DNA of 64,000 nt from Sulfurimonas sp. HSL-1716 (GTDB taxonomy: Bacteria > Campylobacterota > Campylobacteria > Campylobacterales > Sulfurimonadaceae), in NCBI RefSeq assembly GCF_039645975.1, contig NZ_CP147918.1:1302001-1366000 (forward strand), written 5' to 3'. Under the pieces are notes generated by a model. It did no database searches, had not been told where the DNA came from, and saw only the letters and a list, made by a program, of their open reading frames with translations. The translations under genes were made by a program, and so were the position numbers. Of this stretch, positions 17,378 to 25,058 are shown in pieces (positions within the stretch are counted from its first letter, which is position 1; each line of letters opens with the position of its first letter).

Positions 17378-18993
17378 TTACCTCGATCCAAGAGCTTCAA
17401 AAGGTTGCCGAAAATAGAAAATGCAGCGAAGAGAATATCCCGCAGGAGCTCAGAGTCTGTATAGGCAGCAGCTGTCTTTCACAGGGTTCTGATGCGATCC
17501 AAAAAGATCTCGAAGAAGCGGTCAAAGCAAAAGGTCTGCAAAACAGATGCAGGGTAAAAGGCGTGGGATGCAACGGTCTTTGCGCCAACGGCACCTTAGT
17601 GTCGCACTGCGACAGCTCCAAAAAAGAGCAGACGCTTTATGAAAAGGTCACCGCATCCGACATCAAAGAACTCGTCAAATGCGTAGAAGATCACTCCGTC
17701 TATAAAGAAAAGCGGTGCGACACGAATCAGCCCTTTTTTACAAAACAGAACAAAGTTGTTTTGCAAAATGCGGGAGTGATCGATCCAAACGAGATCGAAG
17801 ACTATATTGCCCATGGCGGGTATTCGGCTTTGTTTCATGTCTTAAAGGAGATGTCGTGTACCGACGTCATTGACGAAGTAAAGAGCAGCGGGCTTCGAGG
17901 CAGAGGCGGAGGCGGATTCCCTACGGGGCTCAAATGGGAAAGCGTCTACAAAGTCCAAAGCGACCAAAAGTACATAGTCTGTAACGGCGATGAGGGAGAT
18001 CCGGGCGCGTTTATGGACAGAGCCCTGATGGAAGCCGATCCCCACAAGATCATAGAGGGAATGGCTATCGCAGGATATGCCTGCGGAGCAAATATGGGAT
18101 ACATCTATGTACGCGCGGAGTATCCTCTTGCGGTAGAAAAACTGGATCATGCCATCAAACAGGCAAAAAGACTCGGACTTTTAGGCAACAAAATCGCTCA
18201 CAGCGGCTTTGATTTTGATATCGAGATAAGGCTGGGTGGAGGTGCTTTCGTATGCGGAGAAGCGACCGCACTCATAACTTCCATAGAGGGCAACCGCGGC
18301 AATCCAAGACAAAAACCGCCCCATCTCAGCGATTACGGGCTCTGGGGAGAGCCTACGATACTAAATAACGTCGAGACACTGGCAAACGTACCGACCATCA
18401 TAAAAAAAGGTGCGCAGTGGTTTAAGAGCGTAGGGACAACCGCTTCAAGCGGAACAAAGATATTTGCGCTGACGGGGCACATCAAAAATACGGGGCTTGT
18501 CGAAGTACCGATGGGGATCACTCTTCGCGAACTCATCTATGAGATCGGCGGCGGAGTGAGCGATGGCAGAGAGTTAAAAGCGATTCAGACGGGAGGCCCA
18601 AGCGGAGGCTGCATCCCTGTAGAATATCTTGACCTGCCCATAGATTACGATTCGCTCAAAAGCATCGGCACGATCATGGGAAGCGGCGGAATGATCGTCA
18701 TCGACGACAGTTCAAACATGGTAGAGATCGCGCACTTCTTTATGGATTTTTGCAAGAGCGAATCCTGTGGAAAATGTACTCCCTGCCGTGTGGGTACCAC
18801 CCAGCTCACGCTTCTGCTTGAAAAATTCATCAATAAAGAAGCAAGCAAAGCCGATCTTGAGCTTTTAAAACAGATGTCTGAGATCGTAAAGAGCGCGAGC
18901 CTCTGCGGACTCGGACAGACCGCGCCGAATCCGGTCTTAAGCACTGTCAGATATTTTGAGAACGAATATCTCGAGGGGATCAAAGATGATTAA
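17374..18993 (+). CDS. hoxF: NAD(H)-binding diaphorase subunit HoxF
   Basis: Flavin- and NAD-binding subunit, 539 residues. The N-terminal thioredoxin-like domain holds a 2Fe-2S cluster (CIGSSC and CNGLC). Next come the NADH/FMN-binding region (GLRGRGGGGFPTGLKW; NGDEGDPGAFMDR) and the C-terminal 4Fe-4S motif CGKCTPC with a fourth Cys in SLCGLG. The ATG at 17374 overlaps the hoxE stop (ATGA); an in-frame extension to 17269 lies within hoxE and is not coding. The length matches cyanobacterial-type HoxF. Oxidises or reduces NAD(P) in exchange with the HoxYH hydrogenase via iron-sulfur clusters. Confidence 0.95.
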   Translation: MITSIQELQKVAENRKCSEENIPQELRVCIGSSCLSQGSDAIQKDLEEAVKAKGLQNRCRVKGVGCNGLCANGTLVSHCDSSKKEQTLYEKVTASDIKELVKCVEDHSVYKEKRCDTNQPFFTKQNKVVLQNAGVIDPNEIEDYIAHGGYSALFHVLKEMSCTDVIDEVKSSGLRGRGGGGFPTGLKWESVYKVQSDQKYIVCNGDEGDPGAFMDRALMEADPHKIIEGMAIAGYACGANMGYIYVRAEYPLAVEKLDHAIKQAKRLGLLGNKIAHSGFDFDIEIRLGGGAFVCGEATALITSIEGNRGNPRQKPPHLSDYGLWGEPTILNNVETLANVPTIIKKGAQWFKSVGTTASSGTKIFALTGHIKNTGLVEVPMGITLRELIYEIGGGVSDGRELKAIQTGGPSGGCIPVEYLDLPIDYDSLKSIGTIMGSGGMIVIDDSSNMVEIAHFFMDFCKSESCGKCTPCRVGTTQLTLLLEKFINKEASKADLELLKQMSEIVKSASLCGLGQTAPNPVLSTVRYFENEYLEGIKDD

Positions 18994-19708
18994 ACAAAAG
19001 GTCAGGGTAAAAACGTTTAAGATCGACGATATCACTGTTACGGGACAATCGGATCAGACCGTCTTGGAAGTGGCAAGAGAGCATAATATCTACATCCCTA
19101 CCCTATGTTATCTCGAAGGCCTCAGTTGTGTAGGCTCATGCAGAATGTGCCTTGTCGAGATAAAAGGATGCCGCGAACTTGCTCCCGCGTGCACGTCAAA
19201 GATCAAAGAGGGAATGGAGGTCGTCACAACCTCGCCCGATATCCAAGCGCACAGAAATATGATACTCTCCATGCTTTTTAGCGAAAGGACCCATACCTGC
19301 AGCGTCTGTGTGGTAAACGGCAATTGCGAGCTTCAAGACAAAACGGTGGAATTGGGACTTGAACACTCTTTAGTGCCCTATTTGGAGCAGAGGTTCGAGA
19401 TCGATGCTTCACATAAAAACTTTGTTCATGATCCAAACAGATGTATCTTGTGCACCAGATGCGTCCGCGTATGCGATGAGATCGAAGGTGCCCATGCTCT
19501 CGACCTTGTAGACAGAGGCATAAACACGAGGATCATACACGATATGGACGAGCCGTGGGCAGACTCGCAAAGCTGTACGAGCTGTGGCAAATGCGTCTAT
19601 GTCTGTCCGACGGGTGCACTTTACGAAAAAGATATCAGTACCGAGGAGAAACTTAAAAAAACCGATATCATCCTCAATCTTATAAAAAGCAGAAAAAAAG
19701 ATGACTAA
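18986..19708 (+). CDS. hoxU: Iron-sulfur diaphorase subunit HoxU
   Basis: NuoG-N-like electron-transfer subunit, 240 residues. It has a plant-type 2Fe-2S domain (CYLEGLSCVGSCRMC), a His-Cys ligated cluster region (HTCSVCVVNGNCELQ), and a ferredoxin-like double 4Fe-4S domain (CILCTRCVRVC and CTSCGKCVYVC). The start at 18986 gives MIKQKVRVKTFKID and overlaps hoxF by 8 bases; upstream in-frame codons lie in hoxF. Carries electrons between HoxF and the hydrogenase small subunit HoxY. Confidence 0.95.
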   Translation: MIKQKVRVKTFKIDDITVTGQSDQTVLEVAREHNIYIPTLCYLEGLSCVGSCRMCLVEIKGCRELAPACTSKIKEGMEVVTTSPDIQAHRNMILSMLFSERTHTCSVCVVNGNCELQDKTVELGLEHSLVPYLEQRFEIDASHKNFVHDPNRCILCTRCVRVCDEIEGAHALDLVDRGINTRIIHDMDEPWADSQSCTSCGKCVYVCPTGALYEKDISTEEKLKKTDIILNLIKSRKKDD

Positions 19709-20240
19709 GATACGATTAGCGACCATCTGGCTTGACGGCTGTTCGGGTTGTCACATGTCTTTTTTGGATATGGACGAAAGGCTCATAGAGCTCGCACCCT
19801 ATTTTGACCTTGTCTACAGTCCCTACGTCGATGCAAAAGAGTTTCCAAAAGAGGTAGATCTGAGCATAGTAGAAGGTGCCGTGAGCAGCGACCATGATCT
19901 AGAGATGATAAAAAAAATAAGAGCAAATTCCAAGACGATACTTGCTCTTGGAGACTGTGCGGTGACGGGAAACGTGTCTGCGTTAAAAAACCTCTACGGC
20001 ACGGATGCGGTGCTGCAAAGAGGCTATTTTGAACTTGCGGATATCAACAAAAACAAAAGATATCCGTCTCAGATAGTCCCAAAACTCCTGGACAAAGTGA
20101 TACCTCTTCACGAAGCGGTAAAAATAGACTATTTTCTCCCCGGATGCCCTACGCCTGCGGATGCTGTCTACGAGACGATAAAAGCGCTCATAGAGGGAAG
20201 AGAAATAAATGTAAACGAATTGACGAGATTTGGAAAATGA
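19701..20240 (+). CDS. hoxY: NAD-linked NiFe hydrogenase small subunit HoxY
   Basis: Short small subunit of 179 residues, as in group 3d enzymes: it holds only the proximal 4Fe-4S cluster and has no Tat signal, so the enzyme is cytoplasmic. Cluster ligands are in LDGCSGCHMS, GDCAVTGN and PGCPTPAD. Overlaps hoxU by 8 bases and hoxH by 4 (ATGA), which fits fixed stoichiometry of the subunits. Confidence 0.95.
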   Translation: MTKIRLATIWLDGCSGCHMSFLDMDERLIELAPYFDLVYSPYVDAKEFPKEVDLSIVEGAVSSDHDLEMIKKIRANSKTILALGDCAVTGNVSALKNLYGTDAVLQRGYFELADINKNKRYPSQIVPKLLDKVIPLHEAVKIDYFLPGCPTPADAVYETIKALIEGREINVNELTRFGK

Positions 20241-21661
20241 AGACGATCACGATCGCTCCCGTAACACGCATAGAGGGGCATGCAAAGATAACCATCGATC
20301 TGGATAAAGCCGGCAAAGTAAGCGATGCCCGTCTGCATGTGACGCAATACCGCGGCTTTGAAAAATTCTGTGAAGGAAGGTTTTATACCGAGATGCCCTC
20401 TCTTACCGCCAGAACATGCGGGATATGCCCCGTCAGCCATGTCATAGCCTCTTCAAAAGCATGCGACGTTCTCTTGTCTCTCACTCCGCCGCAAGCTGCC
20501 CTAAACATAAGAAAGATCATCAATCTGGCTCAGCTCTTACAATCCCATGCACTGAACTTTTACCATCTCAGCAGTCCTGATTTCGTGTATGGTTTTGATG
20601 CGCTTAAAGAGGACAGGAATATCTTTAAGCTGATGCAAACACATCCCCAGATGGCAAAGGACGGAATAGAGCTCAGAGCTTTTGGACAGAAAATCATAGA
20701 ACTCCTCGGAGGGAAAAAAATACATCCGGAGGGAATAATCCCGGGCGGAGTCAGCCGTAAACTTGAAGACGATGTCAAAAAAAACATCCTCAGCCAAATA
20801 CCTCGGGCAATGGAGATCGCAAAAAGCACACTGAAATATTTTAAAGAGAACATGCACAAGTTTCAAAAAGAGATAGACACCTTTGCCGTTTTTCCTTCTC
20901 TTTTTATGGCGCTTGTAAACAAAGACGGAACTCTGGAGCATTACGACGGCGTCCTGCGTTTTATCGACAGCGAAGGGAACATACTCGAAGATGCAGTAGA
21001 TCCGCAAAGATACAAAGAGTTCATAGGAGAAGCCGCCGAAGAGGACAGCTACTTAAAATCACCCTATTACAAACCGCTCGGATATCCCGATGGGATGTAC
21101 AGGGTAGGTGCGCTGGCACGACTTAACATCGCTTCGTCATGCGGGACTCCGCTGGCAGACGAAGAGCTTAAAAATTTCAAAGCGTTAAACGGCGGAAAAC
21201 CCGTGCTTAATTCGTTTTACTACCATTATGCAAGGATCATAGAGATCATCTATGCCATAGAAAAGATAGAAGAGCTTTTAAATGACGAAGCATCCTTGAG
21301 CGAAGATATAAAAGCCGATGGAAAGATCAACAAAACCGTGGGAGTGGGATGTTCCGAAGCACCCAGAGGAACGCTTTTTCATGAGTACAGGGTCGATGAA
21401 AACGGAGTGATAGAAAAAGTCAACCTTATCATAGCTACGGGAAACAACAATCTTGCGATGAACGCAGGCGTCAAACAAGTTGCTGCAGCTTTTGTGGATG
21501 CAAACGACATAACCGACGGCGCGCTTAACCGCGTCGAAGCGGTAATACGCTGTTTTGACCCGTGTCTAAGCTGTTCTACACATGCTCTTGGCATCGTTTC
21601 CTCGACGATCCAACTGCGGGATCATGACAAAAAGATCATAAAGATCATCGAGCGGAATTGA
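20237..21661 (+). CDS. hoxH: NAD-linked NiFe hydrogenase large subunit HoxH
   Basis: Catalytic subunit carrying the NiFe(CN)2CO centre, 474 residues. The two metal-binding motifs are intact: RTCGICPVSH (C61, C64, H68) and DPCLSCSTH (C443, C446, H449). A 25-residue tail follows H449 and is expected to be cut off by the maturation protease, which is encoded next (hoxW). Group 3d (bidirectional, NAD-linked) by association with hoxEFUY. The start at 20237 overlaps the hoxY stop; an upstream in-frame extension into hoxY is not coding. Confidence 0.96.
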   Translation: MKTITIAPVTRIEGHAKITIDLDKAGKVSDARLHVTQYRGFEKFCEGRFYTEMPSLTARTCGICPVSHVIASSKACDVLLSLTPPQAALNIRKIINLAQLLQSHALNFYHLSSPDFVYGFDALKEDRNIFKLMQTHPQMAKDGIELRAFGQKIIELLGGKKIHPEGIIPGGVSRKLEDDVKKNILSQIPRAMEIAKSTLKYFKENMHKFQKEIDTFAVFPSLFMALVNKDGTLEHYDGVLRFIDSEGNILEDAVDPQRYKEFIGEAAEEDSYLKSPYYKPLGYPDGMYRVGALARLNIASSCGTPLADEELKNFKALNGGKPVLNSFYYHYARIIEIIYAIEKIEELLNDEASLSEDIKADGKINKTVGVGCSEAPRGTLFHEYRVDENGVIEKVNLIIATGNNNLAMNAGVKQVAAAFVDANDITDGALNRVEAVIRCFDPCLSCSTHALGIVSSTIQLRDHDKKIIKIIERN

Positions 21662-21664
21662 CAT

Positions 21665-22072
21665 TTGAGAGCTATCATCGGTTATGGAAACGAGTTACGC
21701 GGAGAGGACGCGTTTGGCATTGATGTCATAAAAGAGCTTCAAAAATTTGAAATAAAAGACACCAGACTCATCTCGGCTTTCGGGTTGACCCCCGAGGTGG
21801 TCCTAGAACTTCTCGATACGGATGAAGTCATCTTCGTCGATGCGGCTTTTAGCAAAGAGGGAGATTACGCACTTGCCTGCAGCATAAATAAAGAGAGCAC
21901 GCATCTAAGCCACAGTATTCTGCCTCACACGATCATCTCCATACTCGAAAATGTCTATAAAAAGCATCCGACGTATCAGATATATTCGATGTTGACAAAC
22001 AGTTTTGAAAATATAGACGATGCAAAAAAATATAGAGAAAATATTGCCAAGGTCGCCTCGTTTTTATGCTAA
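21665..22072 (+). CDS. hoxW: HoxH maturation endopeptidase
   Basis: Hydrogenase maturation protease of the HybD/HycI/HoxW family, 135 residues; it removes the C-terminal tail of HoxH after nickel insertion. Hallmarks: GYGNELRGEDAFG at the N-terminus (nickel-sensing acidic residue) and FVDAA in the central strand. TTG start three bases after the hoxH stop. It is the only protease gene of this type in the window. Whether it also processes HydB of the other hydrogenase is unknown; such proteases are usually specific. Confidence 0.88.
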   Translation: MRAIIGYGNELRGEDAFGIDVIKELQKFEIKDTRLISAFGLTPEVVLELLDTDEVIFVDAAFSKEGDYALACSINKESTHLSHSILPHTIISILENVYKKHPTYQIYSMLTNSFENIDDAKKYRENIAKVASFLC

Positions 22073-22080
22073 AATGAGAT

Positions 22081-22767
22081 ATGCAATGGTTGAACAGATG
22101 TATATATTGCGATCATAAACTCTATCATCTGAGTGACGGGATGCTCAAATGTTCTTTGTGCAAAAGAAAATACAGCCCCAAACGTATAAATAAGATACTC
22201 ACTCTTATAGACTCGTTTTGTGAGAATGAGAACGCGCTTCAAACTTCAAAACGTCTCAGTCTCTCTTACGTTTCCATACACAAATATTATGATATTTTCA
22301 GATTTTACTGTGCGCATATCTGCGAAAACGAATATGAGCATGCAAGACACAAACCCTGTGAATATGAAGAATATTTTTATCTCGAACAAAGTAAACGCCA
22401 TGACAGACTAGCCATATTCGACGCACACAATTTTCTTACCTTTGATTATGAAAATCACATATATACCGTGGTCATGCCGACTCTGCAAAAATATAAACAG
22501 CAATTTATAAATGATGATCTGGAAAAGGTTTACAATAGCGAATTTGCCAGATTTAAACGAAAAAGCAGGATCATCAAAGTCTCGAAACATCTAAATAAAA
22601 TAGTGGATTTTTGGGAGTATTTTGAAAAATTCATACTCAGCTACAAAGGCATCTCCACGGAAAATTTTCCGCTGTATCTCAAAGAAGCGGAGTTTAAGTT
22701 CAATCATCCTTTGGAGACACAAAAAAAATTACTGCAAAAACAGTATTTTACGGACGAATATAAATAA
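22081..22767 (+). CDS. IS1595/ISXO2-like transposase-derived protein, probably domesticated
   Basis: 228 residues. N-terminal zinc ribbon with C7, C10, C24 and C27, a helix-turn-helix (about 45-68), then a DDE-like domain ending in NKIVDFWEYFE and LKEAEFKFNHP, the typical IS1595/ISXO2 C-terminal pattern (N.iE.FW then LKE.EfrfN). The usual catalytic DE pair appears as EYEEY and the third acidic position as Asp rather than Glu, so catalysis may be lost. No terminal inverted repeats or target duplications are visible. It lies 8 bases after hoxW in the same direction and is probably on the hox transcript. It may now bind DNA or be a passenger. Confidence 0.7.
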   Translation: MQWLNRCIYCDHKLYHLSDGMLKCSLCKRKYSPKRINKILTLIDSFCENENALQTSKRLSLSYVSIHKYYDIFRFYCAHICENEYEHARHKPCEYEEYFYLEQSKRHDRLAIFDAHNFLTFDYENHIYTVVMPTLQKYKQQFINDDLEKVYNSEFARFKRKSRIIKVSKHLNKIVDFWEYFEKFILSYKGISTENFPLYLKEAEFKFNHPLETQKKLLQKQYFTDEYK

Positions 22768-22784
22768 AAATATCTTGATATACT

Positions 22785-25058
22785 CTATGTGTGCCCCGCC
22801 CGCCATAATTGCCCCAAAGAGACGGAGGCGTCGTTAACCGGGGTTTTCTCTTGTATGTAGTACCTGATCTTTCTTTCTTCGAAGACCTCGATAAGGTTGT
22901 CTACCAGCACCCTGTTTTGAAACACGCCTCCGCACAGTACTACGGGAAACTTCGGATATCTTTGTACTATATCCAATATAATATTTACAATCGTTGAGAT
23001 GAGCATACCCGCACCCCTCTTTGCATCTTGAAGCCGTGTTATCTCTTTTATCATCTGCGAAATATCGATCGCTTTATCCTCTATCGTGTAGCCGAACTTC
23101 TTCTTTTTATCCACACTCTCGGTGATACTCTCTAAAAGCAGACCGCTGTGCCCCTCGTAATCAAGCTTTTGTATCACCCCCAGCAAAGAAGCCGCCGCAT
23201 CGAACACTCTTCCCATGGAGCTGGTATACGGGGAGTTGATCCCTTTTTGCCACACCCTGTGAAGGTTCCTTATCTCTTCGGGCGTAAAGCTTTTTACCGT
23301 CTCGTTCTCAAGAGCAAGCACCTCTTCTAAGCCATAGCATTCAAACAGCAGGGAGAGTGCGGCGCGTCTTGGTTCTTTTACCGCCCTGCTTCCGCCGATC
23401 AGACGAAACTCCTTTAGGTGATGGACCCGCTCATAGCCCTGCGTATCTGCTATGAGGATCTCTCCTCCCCAGATCGTTCCATCGTCTGCGTATCCCGTAC
23501 CGTCAAAGCAAAAAGCCAGCACCTTTTCATCCAAAGAGTACTCCGCCATGCAGGCAAGGGCATGGGCGTAATGGTGCTGTACCTCTATAAGCTCTATATT
23601 TGGATTCTCTTTTATCATCTGCTTCGCCCATTTACTCGTTTCGTATTCCGGATGCTTGTCGCAGACGATGATGTCGGGCATAAAGTCATAGAACCTCTTA
23701 AAGGTCTCCAGCGTTCTTGTAAAATATTCAAACGCATCAAGAGAGTCCAGGTCTCCGATATGGGGAGAAAGGATGATATGATCGCCAAACGCCAAGGCAA
23801 GAGTGTTCTTCTGGTTCGCACCCACCGCGAGTATCCTCTTGTTGCTTTTCTTTGGGAGCAGAAAGCTCTTTGGGGCGTACCCTCTTGCAAGACGCATAAA
23901 GAGGTTCTTATCTCTAACCGTCTGCGCTACGCTGTCATCGCATCCGTTTACGATCTCTCTGTCATACGAGAGCACGGCGTCTATCACACCGCCCAGTTTT
24001 TTGAAGATATCCTTCTCATCCGTGATGATAGGCGCATCGCTCAGGTTCGCGCTGGTGGCTACCATGGGTTTTTTGAGCTGTTTTAACAGAAGGATATGCA
24101 GCGGTGTATAGGGCAGAAACACTCCCACTCTGTCAATATCGGGCGCCACATACTTACTAAGAGTGCCGCGGGGATGTTTGGCGACTATTACTATGGGGTG
24201 TTCTTTAGAGAGGATAAGTCTTTGCTGTACATCGTCGATGAGAGCCTCTTTTCTTATCGCTTGGATATCTTCAAACATCACCGCCAGAGGTTTGTTCGGG
24301 CGTTTTTTTCTCTCTCTTAGAGCCGATACCGCTTCATCACTTGAAGCGTCGCACACCAGATGAAACCCTCCGAGTCCTTTTAGGGCCAGTATCTTCCCCT
24401 CATTTATGAGCTTTGCAGCGAGTGAAATTGCCTCGGAGCCCTCTGCCGTCCTGTTAGCCTCTTTGTCTAAAAGATAAAGCCTCGGGCCGCAGTCTGGGCA
24501 GCTTATGGGCTGGGCGTGGTAGCGTCTGTTTGCGGGGTCGTCATACTCTTTTTTACATGCTTCACACATCTTAAAGCTGTTCATAGAGGTATAGGGTCTG
24601 TCGTAGGGAAGCTCTTTGATGATGGAGTATCTCGGCCCGCAGTCGGTACAGTTGATAAAGGGGTAAGCATATCTGCGATTGGCAGGATTGCTCATCTCCT
24701 CTTTGCATTTTTCGCACACGGCGATATCTGGCGAGACCATCGTAAGCTTTGAGAGCTTTTCATCCGAATGCTCTATACGAAAGCCGCTTGTGTCTTTAAG
24801 GGGAATATCCCCGCTTGCCACGCTCTCTACTTTTGAAAGTACGGGAGACTCCTCGCTGAGCTTTTTTATGAACAAAGCAAGAGAGGTCTCTTCTCCCTGC
24901 ACCTCTATCAGGACACCATGGGCATCGTTACGCACGAAGCCTTCAAGAGAATGTTTTAAAGCCAGCTGATAGACAAACGGACGAAACCCGACCCCCTGGA
25001 CCACCCCTTTGACCCTGATGCGCGCTCTTTTAGAGATAGGCTCCGCCGACAACGGCAT
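22785..25058 (-). CDS. hypF: Carbamoyltransferase HypF
   Basis: Makes the carbamoyl adenylate that becomes the CN ligands of the NiFe site and transfers it to HypE. 757 residues, full length. In order: acylphosphatase domain (VKGVVQGVGFRPFVY), two zinc-finger units (CEKC/CTDC and CEAC/CPDC), YrdC-like domain (LKGLGGFHLVCD), and Kae1-like carbamoyltransferase domain with the metal-binding HHYAH and FDGTGYADDGTIWGGE. Start ATG at 25058 lies inside the 3' end of the upstream HypF-like gene (29-base overlap). Last gene of the hyd cluster; hypABCDE are not in the window. Probably serves both hydrogenases. Confidence 0.96.
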   Translation of the reverse strand: MPLSAEPISKRARIRVKGVVQGVGFRPFVYQLALKHSLEGFVRNDAHGVLIEVQGEETSLALFIKKLSEESPVLSKVESVASGDIPLKDTSGFRIEHSDEKLSKLTMVSPDIAVCEKCKEEMSNPANRRYAYPFINCTDCGPRYSIIKELPYDRPYTSMNSFKMCEACKKEYDDPANRRYHAQPISCPDCGPRLYLLDKEANRTAEGSEAISLAAKLINEGKILALKGLGGFHLVCDASSDEAVSALRERKKRPNKPLAVMFEDIQAIRKEALIDDVQQRLILSKEHPIVIVAKHPRGTLSKYVAPDIDRVGVFLPYTPLHILLLKQLKKPMVATSANLSDAPIITDEKDIFKKLGGVIDAVLSYDREIVNGCDDSVAQTVRDKNLFMRLARGYAPKSFLLPKKSNKRILAVGANQKNTLALAFGDHIILSPHIGDLDSLDAFEYFTRTLETFKRFYDFMPDIIVCDKHPEYETSKWAKQMIKENPNIELIEVQHHYAHALACMAEYSLDEKVLAFCFDGTGYADDGTIWGGEILIADTQGYERVHHLKEFRLIGGSRAVKEPRRAALSLLFECYGLEEVLALENETVKSFTPEEIRNLHRVWQKGINSPYTSSMGRVFDAAASLLGVIQKLDYEGHSGLLLESITESVDKKKKFGYTIEDKAIDISQMIKEITRLQDAKRGAGMLISTIVNIILDIVQRYPKFPVVLCGGVFQNRVLVDNLIEVFEERKIRYYIQEKTPVNDASVSLGQLWRAGHT

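Noticed and set aside
22073-22784. Complete insertion sequence around the transposase-like gene
   Set aside because: No inverted repeats or target-site duplication in the short flanks, and spacing is that of an operon.
23418-24086. Open frame of 222 codons antisense to hypF
   Set aside because: Shadow of hypF, whose motifs are intact.
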